From Adiantum capillus-veneris (Eukaryota > Streptophyta > Polypodiopsida > Polypodiales > Pteridaceae): 64,000 bases of DNA. The stretch is taken from positions 23,978,446-24,042,445 of the forward strand of contig CM043969.1 of assembly GCA_014529385.2 (NCBI GenBank), given 5' to 3'. Every line of letters begins with the position of its first letter. Positions within the stretch are counted from its first letter, which is position 1. Below the pieces are notes generated by a model, which saw nothing but the letters and a program-made list of their open reading frames with translations, was not told where the DNA came from and searched no databases. The position numbers and the translations under genes are program-made. Shown here in pieces: positions 43,479-53,365 of this stretch.

Positions 43479-43719
43479 TGTGTGCAATCGAGCATTGCGA
43501 CGGCACGATGACGGCGAGGCGGTTGAGCGCGGCGTAGCGGCGTCTCCTTCTTCTTCGCGGCGAGGAATCCTCCACAAAGCAAGCGTAGAGCGGTGAGTGA
43601 CACACGATCGTCATCTTGAGCTTACTAGTTTAGGCTTGTTGTGTGCTTGGAGCCATTTGTGGCTCGCACACGGTGTATCGGCAAGTTCCTTGCATTGACA
43701 CGTGCGACATACGCGCACA
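43125..43719 (+). repeat. OTA-1 3' LTR (595 bp)
   Basis: TGTTAACC...GCGCACA. The re-joined 5' LTR pieces total ~586 bases and differ from it at about 25 sites by eye (4-5%). Microsatellite (TG)n(AG)n at 43421-43484. Confidence 0.94.
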
Positions 43720-43724
43720 GTCGG

Positions 43725-44229
43725 ACCATGTATCTTCTTGTCAATACTCTTACCCATGTCAACGGCTTTCATAAGGCCACTGACCTTACTCTCATCCATT
43801 TCAATGACTTGCGTAAGGCCACAGGCCTTCAATGTGCAAGCATATGCATACATACTAAATTTGGAGAGATGCATTTGCTGAAAATAGCATAGAGCTTTCT
43901 AGCCTGCTCCTATCGCATGTATCCTGCAATCAGTGCATTCCAAGAGATGACATTCTGGACAAAAAGCTCCTCAAGTACTTTTTGTGCTTACCACATTTGG
44001 CATACATGTTGACAAATTCAGTGCAAGCACGACATCTATTTTCAACAATCTCTGACTAACAATATAATTGTGATTTTTTGTGCCCATATCACTATCTTGC
44101 GTAGAGCCACATGCCTTCAAGATGCATGCATAAATGATTGCATTTGGAGAGAGGTCCTCACTTCGCATTTGCTGAAAATAGACTAGAGCTTTCTTGCTTT
44201 GCCCCTATGGGGAAAATCTTGCAATCAAT
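43725..44229 (-). pseudogene. PPR array fragment, upstream part
   Basis: Minus strand gives LSPNAIIYACILKACGSTQD, KNHNYIVSQRLLK and YACTLKACGLTQ, i.e. two more PPR units of the same array as 15699-18852, separated from it by OTA-1. Many stops. At 44229 it is cut by the LTR of Copia-2, so the beginning of the gene is not visible here. Confidence 0.8.
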
Positions 44230-44457
44230 TGTTACCATATACATGTGGTAGTGATGTGTGTGAACACACTTAGGACCGCCGTGGCATTTTTTCCCTTACT
44301 AGAAGGTTTTTTCCCTGTGCATTCTATATACGCCCATCACTCTAGGGCTAATTGATCTTTCCATTGCACACTAAGTGAAACACTCTCTGTTGTGTGCCTT
44401 CATCTATCTTCGTCTTCTCCAAGTTGTTTGTGTTTTCCTGCAACCCTAATTCCAACA
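44230..44457 (+). repeat. Copia-2 5' LTR (228 bp)
   Basis: TGTTACCATATAC to CCAACA; homologous to 2420-2646. A TATATA box lies near 44325. Confidence 0.9.
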
Positions 44458-44459
44458 AT

Positions 44460-44471
44460 TGGTATCAGAGC
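44460..44471 (+). other. Copia-2 primer-binding site (initiator tRNA-Met)
   Basis: TGGTATCAGAGC, a perfect plant initiator-Met site, two bases after the LTR. Confidence 0.92.
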
Positions 44472-44822
44472 AGGTTGCATCCTCCCGAGCTTAGTCGCCA
44501 GCAGCTCCAGCACATGCCTGCTCAAATCTCCTATTTCTGTGAGCTTTGGTGAGCGTTTTTGCAGGCCGACAAATATTTTGGGAGGGCTCAAAGAGCTCAA
44601 TCTGCTTAGATTTCTGATTCAGGCTCATTTCAGCCTCCGTTTGCACTACAGGTAGTACTGTGCAGGCCATTTTGTCATTTTGGGCAAAATTTATCTCAGT
44701 GTCGTTTTTTCTCATAACAGGTCCCTTATAGTCTTCTACGGTTTGTGGTATATATCACATGTTGTTCCCGCTTCATTTTTCCTCTTTTCGGGCAGTTTTC
44801 ACATCAGGTGCTAGCATTCGTT

Positions 44823-45890
44823 ATGGTCGACAACAACACAGATGTGTTCAAGATGTTTGCTGATGAGGACAAATTGGATGGGGACAATTACCCTATGTGG
44901 GCGTACTTGATGAAACATGTTCTTGTGTCAAAGGGTGTCTAGAATATTGTGCAAGGCATTGATGTACGTCCTGGTTTTGAGGATGTTGGCGATGTTGAGG
45001 ATGTTGTAGGTTTTGCTACAAGGATTGTTGTTGTTAGAGTTGTTTTGCCTACGATAGAACAAGATCATTGGGATGTAAAAGATGCATAAAATCATTCATT
45101 AATTGCGTTGTTTGTGAAGCATACTATTACTCCTCACATTCGTTCAGTGAAATCTGCAAAATAGGCTTTGGATATTTTGGCTGGTCTTTATGGAAGTCGC
45201 AATGAGGTAAAAATTGCATTGCTGCGTAAAGAGCTAGAGTTGAAGATTATGCATGAAGAAGATGATATGGAAGCTTTCCTTGCTGGTAAGAATATCAATG
45301 AGCAACTTATTTCTATAGGTGAAGTCATTTGAGTCAGTTACCTTGTGTAGATTGTTCTTGATACCTTCTTAGATTCTTACCAGACTTTTGCTAGTACCTG
45401 GAGACTTATGACCTAAGGAAATCCTGAAGTTGTCAAGTTTGATGCATTATGCACATTGATATTGCAAGAATTACGTTACAAAAAAAATAGGACTAGACAG
45501 CGTGCAGTTGAACATGCCTTTATTGCTGCTCAAAGAAAAGGTGGTAACCGTAATGCAGCCACTTCTCATGGTTCTTCTGCGAGTGGAAAATCACTTGTTC
45601 CTAAATGTTTTTGCTGGCAGCAATCTGTCTGGAAATTCTAGTGATAAGGGCAAAAAGAAGATGCGTTGCCATTATTGTAAAGCTAATGATCATTTGATCA
45701 AGCAGTGTCCTAAGTTGAAGGCCAAAGAGGCTAAGAAGAAAGAGGTCGGTTCCACTACTAATGCTGGCTCCACTACAAATGCAGCTATTGTTGAGTCTTC
45801 TGTGAAAGGAGACTGTGATGCTGATGTTGATGCTGCAGAGAATGGGCTTTTAGTGAAAAGTGCACTTATAATCTTGTTGTCCATGATGCA
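44823..45890 (+). pseudogene. Copia-2 gag
   Basis: Starts MVDNNTDVFKMFADEDKL, followed by DGDNYPMWAYLMKHVLVSKG, the front of the copia (UBN2-type) gag. A TAG at about 44940 and further stops and shifts break it. The middle (LAGLYGSRNEVKIALLRKEL, MEAFLAGKNINEQLI) and the knuckle CHYCKANDHLIKQC (about 45667-45708), then a lysine-rich stretch, are readable in pieces. It packages the element RNA in the family; dead here. Confidence 0.87.
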
Positions 45891-46194
45891 TGCATGTCAG
45901 TTGCTGCAGATTCACATGTGTGGTATTTTGACGGTGGTGCTACAAAGCACATTACCTCACACTGTGATTTGTTCACCTCTCTTGAGTCTATCCCTCATGG
46001 GAATTCAGTTACTTGTGCCAACAATGCCTCTTACCCGGTTCAAGGAGTTGGAAAGATTGTGGTTATTGCTGCAAATGGAAGTTCTTTCACACTCGTTGAT
46101 GCACTTTATGTACCTGGGATCAAGAAGAATATTTTGTCTATACTTGCACTTGCTAGACTTAGTCTTGTAGTCAAATTTGTGGATGACAAATGTA
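45891..46194 (+). pseudogene. Copia-2 protease region
   Basis: Reads SHVWYFDGGATKHITSHCDL (copia WxxDSGAxxH motif with D-G-G), TLVDALYVPGIKKNILSILA, ARLSLVVKFVDDKC, then changes to Ty3 protease sequence at about 46195 without a frame break. The typical next segment (TVHDL...) is found instead at 62970 in Copia-3. Confidence 0.85.
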
Positions 46195-46588
46195 AGTGGA
46201 TGATGGTGCAACTCATAACTTCCCGAACTATAAGCTAGTGAAGGAATTGAAGCTTACACAGACTCCCTGCTTCCACAAGTATGTTGTAGAACAGATGTCT
46301 AGAAATGATAAAGAAGTATGGGACACGGTAGTTCAAGGGGTTGAACTTATTGTTCAAGATCATACGATGACCCTTGACTTTCAACTTATGAACATGGACC
46401 ATGTTGATGTAGTTTTAGGACGGGAGTGGCTACATGGTTTAGGAAACACATTGCACATTAGTTACGAACACAACTCCTTATCCTTTATGGCCAATGGTAA
46501 AGATGTGCTTTTGCTTGGTGAGAAAAATATACCATCTACACCTCTTATATGTACAACCGAGCTTCTATTTTACAAAAAGAAAATTTAA
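46195..46588 (+). pseudogene. Chromo-2 protease
   Basis: DGATHNFPNYKLVKELKL is the Ty3 retropepsin start (the usual D-S-G reads D-D-G), followed by DHVDVVLGREWLHGLG, the second conserved motif, and SLSFMANGKDVLL. The open frame enters directly from the Copia-2 side at 46195. Confidence 0.82.
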
Positions 46589-46940
46589 TAGATGAAGTCT
46601 TTTTGTGTTACTACTTGTCTCCAAGTCTTGTGAATTCTTAAGAGCAAAGTGCTGTGGATTCTAGTTATGGTATGCAAAGTGCAATGAATTTTAATGAAAA
46701 GCAAAGTGCTAACAATTATAAAGAGCAAAGTGCTCTCAATTCTAATTATGTTGAGCAACGTGCAACTGTTGTAAAACAAACATTAAAGGAATTACAAGAT
46801 TTTCCATCCCAGTATAACTCTAGTTTACTTTCTCCTTTTGCACGGCAAAAGATGACTTACTTAATCACGGAGTATAGTGATGTATTCTCAAGTGATTTAC
46901 CGTCGGGTTTACCTCCTACACATGATGGTGCAGCATGTCA
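46589..46940 (+). pseudogene. Chromo-2 protease-RT linker with imperfect QSA repeats
   Basis: Reads about EQSAVDSSYG, MQSAMNFNE, KQSANNYK, EQSALNSNY, VEQRA: four or five imperfect repeats of ~30 bases centred on GAGCAAAGTGCT (about 46640-46765). Then FPSQYNSSLLSPFARQKMTY and [16 protein letters not shown], the common start of the RT region. A frame shift lies near 46930. Confidence 0.7.
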
Positions 46941-48348
46941 TAGATGTCCTGTCGGGCACTAAACCGGTGAGTAAACCACCTTATCGTATGAGTGCTAGTG
47001 AGGCCAAGGAGGTTGAACGTCAGTTGGTTGACTACCTCCCCCGTGGTTTCATTAGACCTAGCACTTCATCTTGGGCATCGCCAATTCTATTGGTTGAAAA
47101 GAAAGATGGTACTATGCGCATGTGTGTAGATTATTGCGGATTAAACGCCATAACCATCAAGAACAAGTATCCTCTACCTTGAGTGGATGAGTTGTTTGAT
47201 CAACTCCATGGGGCAAGATACTATACAAAGATAGATCTTCATTCAGGATACCACAAGGTGCGTATCCTTTTGAAAGACATCTCTAAGACTGCCTTTAGAA
47301 CACGGTTCAAGCATTTTGAATTTTTGCTTATGCCTTTTGGTTTAACCAATGCTCGAGCTACATTTATGACAATCATGGATAGTGTTTACATCCCTATCTT
47401 GGAAAATTTGTTGTGGTTTTCTTTGATGACATTCTCATCTATAGTAAGACTGAAGATGAACACGTAGAACACTTATGATTAGTGTTCAAACAGCTACAAA
47501 CTCACGCCATGTATGCTAAGCCAAGCAAGTGCGATTTTTTTAAAACAGAGATACATTACCTCGGTCATGTGATCTCTTATTCTAGCATCAAGATGGACAC
47601 TGACAAGGTCACTGCCATTCTTCAATGGCCAAATCCCAACACGGTTGAGGAGCTTCAAATCTTCTTAGGCATGGCTGTATTTTATCGACAATATATCCGT
47701 GATTATGCCAAAATTGTTGTTCCTATGACAAATCAACTTAAAGCAAAAGGTAAGACCTTTTCTTGGGAAGAAGCCCAACAACGCAGTTTTGAACATCTCA
47801 AGGTAGTTGTAGCCACTGCTCCCATCCTAGCAATCGTTGACCCACTTAAGTCGTTTGTTGTAGAGACTAATGCTAGTGATAAAGCAATTGGTGCGGTACT
47901 TCTCCAGGAGGGAAGACCTATAGCCTTTGAAAGTAAAAAGTTGGATAGAGCTCAAAAAAAGTATTATGTCTATGAGAGGGAGCTCCATGCCATAGTTCAC
48001 GCTGTACAAAAGGGGCGACACTATTTATATGGTGCCGAGTTTGAAGTGGTATTTGATCATGAGAGTATCAAATGGTTTACTACTCAAACGGACTTGAAGG
48101 GTCGTAAAGCTAGATGGGCAGAGATCCTTCAAGATTATGATTGTAAGCTACGATATCGCAAGGGGCGATATAATGTAGTAGCGAATGCACTAAGTCGAAT
48201 GCCTCATATTAATTCACTTGCTTTCACAAAAATAAAGAGTAAATTTTTGGAGTCATTACGCGGCAAGTGTGCACAAGATCAATCATATGTTAAAGTGTGG
48301 GGTACAGTTTCAAGAACGGATCCCTCATACTCACATGTCTTTGCACGG
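46930..48348 (+). pseudogene. Chromo-2 reverse transcriptase and RNase H
   Basis: [38 protein letters not shown], a TGA at 47180, YYTKIDLHSGYHKVRI, LLMPFGLTNA, then a frame shift near 47410 after which FFDDILIYS is intact. A TAG and TGA occur around 47466-47477. From 47482: YLGHVISYSSIKMD, then RNase H with VETNASDKAIGAVLL (the catalytic D reads N in VETNAS), YERELHAIVHAV, FDHESIKWF, NVVANALSRMP (D to N in VADALS). Two substituted RNase H aspartates and several breaks show long decay. Confidence 0.88.
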
Positions 48349-48948
48349 TGTTAACCCTCATGGCTCACGGACACCCTATCACCTACGACGGACATTCTAA
48401 CCTACGGCAGACATTGTATTATTTATTTGGTAGAGTCAGGTACCGGGCTTGTCGGTCCAATAGGAAAAGGGTAAGAGTGATCGCCGATGAGAGGCGCACT
48501 CTAACTAGAACATTTAAGGGATTAGTTGGCTAAGCATGGGCGCCCAAGTGTGAATGGGGCGAGCTCATATAAAAGTCAACTAAACCTAAAATTCACTCAT
48601 TCTCTCATTTGTGCAATTGAAGAGTGTTCTTGCTCCATCTCCTTCTTCTTCTTCTTCATCTCTTTGTGTGTGTGTGAGAGAGAGAGAGAGAGTGAGAGAG
48701 GGAGTGTGTGGGCGATCGAGCATTACGAAGGCACGACGACGATGAAACGGTTGAGCGCGGCGTAGCGGCGTCTCCTTCTTCTTCGCGGCGAGGAATCCTC
48801 CAAGAAGCAAGCGTAGAGCGGTGAGTGACACACCATCGCCTTCTTTGAGCTTACTAGTTTAGCCTTGTTGTGTGCTTGGAGCCATTTGTGGCTCGCACAC
48901 GGTGTATCGGCAAGTTCCTTGCATTGACACGTACGACATACGCGCACA
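48349..48948 (+). repeat. OTA-3 5' LTR (600 bp)
   Basis: Has a family-specific extra block near the start (GACGGACATTCTAACCTACG, absent from OTA-1 and OTA-2) also present in the 3' LTR. TATAAAAG at 48568-48575; microsatellite (TG)n(AG)n at 48665-48710. Confidence 0.95.
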
Positions 48949-48952
48949 TTTT

Positions 48953-48970
48953 TGGCGCCGTTGCCGGGGA
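48953..48970 (+). other. OTA-3 primer-binding site
   Basis: TGGCGCCGTTGCCGGGGA, the tRNA-Asp-like site, four bases beyond the LTR. Confidence 0.9.
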
Positions 48971-49885
48971 ATGCCATACAGTAAGCTCGAGTAGCACTCT
49001 GTGCGTCTCCGTGGTGCAATTTCAATTAAAGGAAAGGTAGGGAAGGAGTGTGTGTGTGTGTGTTGAGAAGAGGGATTTGGTGTTATACTTTGTGTTTTTT
49101 TTGTTAATGGAGTTTTCAAAGGTACTGTGTTTATTCTTTGTGTATTAAGGTTGTTAGTTTTCTTTGTTAACGGAGATTTCAAAGGTTCTGTGTTTATTCT
49201 CTGTGTATTAAGGTAGTTATTTTTCTGTGTACAGTAAGTAGGAAGTAGATTAGTGACAGTTAATAGAGTGTGTTAGTGTGTAAGAGTAGGTGTATTAGTT
49301 AGAAGTAGGTAGATAGAGTGTGTGTGTGTGCTCTCGCACAAGCCGCGACGACTTTATCCTTAAAATAAATTTTTTTTAAATTTAAAAAAATAAAATTTAA
49401 AGGTACGACTACGATCAGGAATATCTCCCAAACCCAAGCCCGAGCTCATGCTCACGCCTAGGCCTCAGTCGCCTTTTAAAAAAACAAATTTTAGCTTCAC
49501 ACGTAGCTAAAAATCGATTTTTTGAGGACCAACGGAACGTCAGATGCCCGAAAATTATGTTGTAAAGCACACAGCGACCCTCTAAGTGATACGCTCGTTT
49601 CGAGCTATCGCCTTTTAAAAAAACAAATTTTAGCTTCACACGTAGCTTCACACGTAGCTAAAAATCGATTTTTTGAGGACCAACGGAACGTCAGATGCCC
49701 GAAAATTATGTTGTAAAGCACACAGCGACCCTCTAAGTGATACGCTCGTTTCGAGCTATCACACACTTTAATAAAAAAAATCAAACATTAAAAAACATTC
49801 AAAAAACATCAAAAACAAGAAAAAATCAAGTAGAAAACGGGGTGCAAAACACCTACAAAACAAAGCAAGTAATCTTTGAGGGTAC
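48971..49885 (+). other. OTA-3 leader with tandem duplication
   Basis: No gene. A block 49471-49609 (139 bases) is repeated at 49610-49759, the second copy having an extra 12-base repeat (CTTCACACGTAG). The conserved hairpin GCTCGTTTCGAGC therefore occurs twice (49593-49605 and 49744-49756). Confidence 0.8.
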
Positions 49886-51976
49886 TTGCCGACACTTGTA
49901 GGGCACCCAAAGCACATGTATCTACGCTCTGGTCGTGTGCTAGAGTCCGAACAACTAGCTAGTGCTTCGATTTACGGGGGTACTCACTATCCTTCCACGC
50001 TAGGGTCTATGCCCTCGGCGGGGACCCAAGGTAGTGCAACCCAAGACCCAAATATAGCGGCTAGTGACTCTTCCTCTGACTACGATATTATGGAAGAGCA
50101 TCTTACACAAAGCCCTGGGGGAACAAATGAAACCGTACCTAGCTGGGCCCAACAACCTGGAACTAGTGCTTTTAGCCGTTTGATGGAAACTTTTAGTAGA
50201 GCTACGCGCTCTGAACCTATGGCTAGTGAAGTAAACGAAGGGGGTGGGAAAGTAGAATCACCATTCACATCTCCTGTATACCCCACACTCCCTCAGAGTG
50301 TCCACGTGGACATTCCACCTACCTCATTTAATGAGGGCCCTACTGAGCTACCACCTTCCAAAGTTGCCTCTAAGGTAGCGGTGACTAAAAGTCAAAACAC
50401 GGGAAGCAACATTGCATCCACCTCACGGCAACCCTCTAGTACACCAAGTTTGGACGGAGTATTTCTCAATGAAAATTGGGAATATGACCTACACACGGAG
50501 ACTTTGAACGACCTATACATGGGCTACACATACCATGTGGGTTGGTTAGAAGTTGTACAATCCACATCTAGTGCCACTAGTCTAGAGGAACAACAACACA
50601 TGATCTGCAATGTCATCCATAGGATTATCCAGTCCGAGAGGCAAAATCGAGGAATAAACATACCTTCGACGGGTCCTATGCGATTTCTAGACACAGGCAA
50701 AGGGAAACAACCCACTCTATCACAAATGCAGACTCCCCTAGTGAGTCCCATCGATCCCCCATATGTTGTTTTGCCAGGGGTCTCAATGCAATCTGAGCCC
50801 ACAAGTGATAGCTTTACTTTTCCAAGTCTAGCTCAACTTTCCCTGGATGACACCACGGATACCATGCCTACCCCAATGATGGGCATGCCAAGAAACACAC
50901 CATGGACCTCGTTTGTTAGTAAAGCACCGCTACATGGTAGCTCAATGCCTGCAATAGTACCTACAAGTGCGTACCAATCGTATGCACCTATGGGTCCACG
51001 TACTCATGTAGTCCCTACCCCTCCCTATGTTTCAACTACCTATGCTCCACAACCACAATACACAAGTTCTTATTTCCATGGGACTATACCGGCTAGCATT
51101 ATCATGTCACATCCGACGTCTGCTATGCCTAGGGCCACTCATATGAACTATGGACCACCACATCGCACAACATCGTACCCAACGTGGAACCCAAGGGCTT
51201 CCTATGTGCCAAGCCCAATGCCAATCCCTACTCCACATGTAGTCTCTGGAGCCCCTTCACCCACGGTGCCTGCTCACTTAGGTGACTTGGCAACATTTGC
51301 TCAAGCTATTGGTCGATCTATTGCTGAGAATATGCGTAACACGCCTGATAGAGAGCCTAGAAGTAAGGCAATACAAATAGCCAAGCTCACACAAAAATTT
51401 AGTGGAGACGGGTATGTGAGAAAGCATATGGAAGTGTTTGAACAAATATGTGATTCTCTAGGAGAACACAATGACCTACATAAGAGCAATGCTTTAAGCC
51501 TAACCTTAAGTGGAAAGGCTGGGGATTGCTATAGAACCCTAAGGGTGGAAGAAAAAACGATTTACCCTACTCTTAGGAGACTGTTCTTAAAAGAATACAT
51601 ACGAGAGGGAGTGCTTTGGGGTGTAGCCTCTCAGCTCCAGAAAGCCCAACGAGAGGAAGGAGGGTCGGTGAGAGACTTTATAAGTCGCTTGAAGCATTTG
51701 AATTCTCGATGTAATCCAAATGAGCGCTTCAACAATAACCAAATGCTTGATAGATTCATTAGCGGATTACGGCATGAAAATATCTACAATGGCCTAGTCA
51801 TTAGAGGTATCACCACTTGGGAAGCAGTCACCACCAATGCGATCGAATTGGAGGATAATTTAATGATTCAAGGAGAAAGAGTGTCTGTTGAGTCTAAATC
51901 TATTAGCTCACAAGCATTGGGGCATCAGCCAATGACCCTAAAGCCTATTGCTAGGAGCCAACGATATCTGAGATGA
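49886..51976 (+). CDS. OTA-3 gag, N-terminal region and capsid core
   Basis: A 696-codon open frame, the longest gag frame of the family here. It starts MPTLVGHPKHMYLRSGRVLE. Residues ~70-160 are Ser/Thr-rich with SRLMETFSRATRSEP; ~190-215 has GVFLNENWEYDL, ~225-240 YTYHVGWLEVVQSTS; ~290-480 is proline-rich (many PTP, PPY); the capsid core spans ~490-690 (AKLTQKFSGDGYVRKHMEVF, LSGKAGDCYRTLRVEE, LWGVASQLQKAQREEG, SRLKHLNSRCNPNERF). The conserved capsid Trp in DWYRTL reads Cys here. It ends at a one-base frame shift at about 51960, and the knuckle region follows in another frame. Gag forms the particle. Confidence 0.88.
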   Translation: MPTLVGHPKHMYLRSGRVLESEQLASASIYGGTHYPSTLGSMPSAGTQGSATQDPNIAASDSSSDYDIMEEHLTQSPGGTNETVPSWAQQPGTSAFSRLMETFSRATRSEPMASEVNEGGGKVESPFTSPVYPTLPQSVHVDIPPTSFNEGPTELPPSKVASKVAVTKSQNTGSNIASTSRQPSSTPSLDGVFLNENWEYDLHTETLNDLYMGYTYHVGWLEVVQSTSSATSLEEQQHMICNVIHRIIQSERQNRGINIPSTGPMRFLDTGKGKQPTLSQMQTPLVSPIDPPYVVLPGVSMQSEPTSDSFTFPSLAQLSLDDTTDTMPTPMMGMPRNTPWTSFVSKAPLHGSSMPAIVPTSAYQSYAPMGPRTHVVPTPPYVSTTYAPQPQYTSSYFHGTIPASIIMSHPTSAMPRATHMNYGPPHRTTSYPTWNPRASYVPSPMPIPTPHVVSGAPSPTVPAHLGDLATFAQAIGRSIAENMRNTPDREPRSKAIQIAKLTQKFSGDGYVRKHMEVFEQICDSLGEHNDLHKSNALSLTLSGKAGDCYRTLRVEEKTIYPTLRRLFLKEYIREGVLWGVASQLQKAQREEGGSVRDFISRLKHLNSRCNPNERFNNNQMLDRFISGLRHENIYNGLVIRGITTWEAVTTNAIELEDNLMIQGERVSVESKSISSQALGHQPMTLKPIARSQRYLR

Positions 51977-53365
51977 CTTTAGCAGATCTCACCAAGGCTA
52001 TTCAAGAGAGTCTTAGAGACAATCGTGCTCCGCAAAACAATCATATGTATCCAAGAAGGGAGCAACAATGGTGCTCAGTATGCTATGGACCGCATAGTAC
52101 CAGTGAATGCCCTACTTTTAGAGTAAAATTCAATGGGAACTGCAATGCTTGTGGGAGGTATGGTCATCAAGCTAAGGATTGCATAGTATTTAAGCGCACG
52201 ATGGCCAATAGACCAACCTTAGCTTGGACAGACACACCTCGAGTGCCTGCATTGATGCCGGCCCCACCTCTTGAACAAACATCACAACATATGGTCCCTA
52301 GGGCCCAAAATGTTGTTCAAACAACACCCTTACAGCCTCCAGTGCTAGGACCGCAACCACCACATCCGAGAATCACTTCTGTGAATCAAGTGGGTTGTGA
52401 GTCATCTATTTCTTGTTTGGAAGGCTATGAGGAAGATATAGATCCTAATATCGCCTATGGGATGGATGTGCTTGAAGAAAGTCCACAATACTACATGGAG
52501 GACAATTGGGGACAAGTCAAACATGTATATCAAGTAGCTGCTCTTGGGGCAAGAGGCCAAAATATCAACTACACTGCTAAGAGACCACCTCTTCAATGCT
52601 ATGAGTGTGAATCAAGTGGGTTGTGAGTCATCTATTTCTTGTTTGGAAGGCTATGAGGAAGATATAGATCCTAATATTTCCTATGGGATGGATGTGCTTG
52701 AAGAAAGTCCACAATACTACATGGAGGACTATTGGGGACAGGTCAAACCTGTATATCAAGTAGCTGCTCTTGGGGCAAGAGGCCAAAATATCAACTACAT
52801 TGCTAAGAGACCACCTCTTCAATGCTATGAGTGTGGAGGTCCACATCGTGTAGCCGAGTGTCCTATTAGGCTACAAACAAACACCACACTAATGCAAACC
52901 AATCAAGCGAGCACGTCTACAATGACGATACTCATGTGTAATCGATGTGGCATAGATCATTTTTTTGCCCAATATCCAAATAATCCAAATGCACCGAAGA
53001 TCACGCCATTAAACTTGATTGAAGTTACCGAGGAGCCATCACCAAGTACACTCGTGGTACCAGTAAACGTACTCACACGATCGATGCTCCAAAAACAAAA
53101 CTATATTCTTGAGGAAAGAGACACGGCATCAACTGCCCAACCTCAGAAAAAGAAGAAAACACGAAGGAAGAGATCGCAAAAGGTAGCGAAGTCAGACCCC
53201 AGTTCAAAGACCAACATAGGGATTGGGGACAACCCTGTATATATGAATGACGCTGAAGAGGATTCTGATTCAGGTGAAACCATGGAGACCAAAACAACCA
53301 CTAAGATAGAAACCAACAAGGAAGATCTTCATGAGCCAGAATGGCCAGGATCCAAGAAGAAGTAG
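51973..53365 (+). pseudogene. OTA-3 gag zinc-knuckle region with internal tandem duplication
   Basis: Knuckles CSVCYGPHSTSEC, CNACGRYGHQAKDC, CYECGGPHRVAEC and a fourth with its last Cys changed to Tyr (CNRCGIDHFFAQY). A 226-base segment (52381-52606) is tandemly repeated (52607-52832); 226 is not a multiple of three, so the frame ends at 52626 and resumes in another frame. The C-terminal part is lysine-rich and then acidic as in OTA-2. Confidence 0.87.

Larger units (their letters stand above)
18853..43719 (+). mobile_element. OTA-1: non-autonomous Ty3/gypsy element (host of two nested insertions)
   Basis: Boundaries: LTR start TGTTAACC at 18853, LTR end GCGCACA at 43719, flanked by CTCGG (18848-18852) and GTCGG (43720-43724), a 5-bp target duplication with one mismatch. 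Its 5' LTR is in three pieces (18853-19015, 32939-33354, 36033-36039), split by OTA-2 and by a 2.7 kb solo-LTR-like insertion. Without those it is about 8.3 kb. It has primer-binding site, leader, gag, PR1 and tail but no RT, RNase H or integrase. It sits in the PPR array. Confidence 0.93.
44230..46194 (+). mobile_element. Copia-2: 5' portion of a Ty1/copia element
   Basis: 5' LTR, primer-binding site, gag and protease of the same family as Copia-1. It stops abruptly at about 46194, where the sequence becomes a Ty3 protease. The rest (integrase, RT) is not adjacent. It is inserted in the PPR array after TCAAT (44225-44229); the matching duplication cannot be checked because no 3' LTR is in the window. 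Confidence 0.9.
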
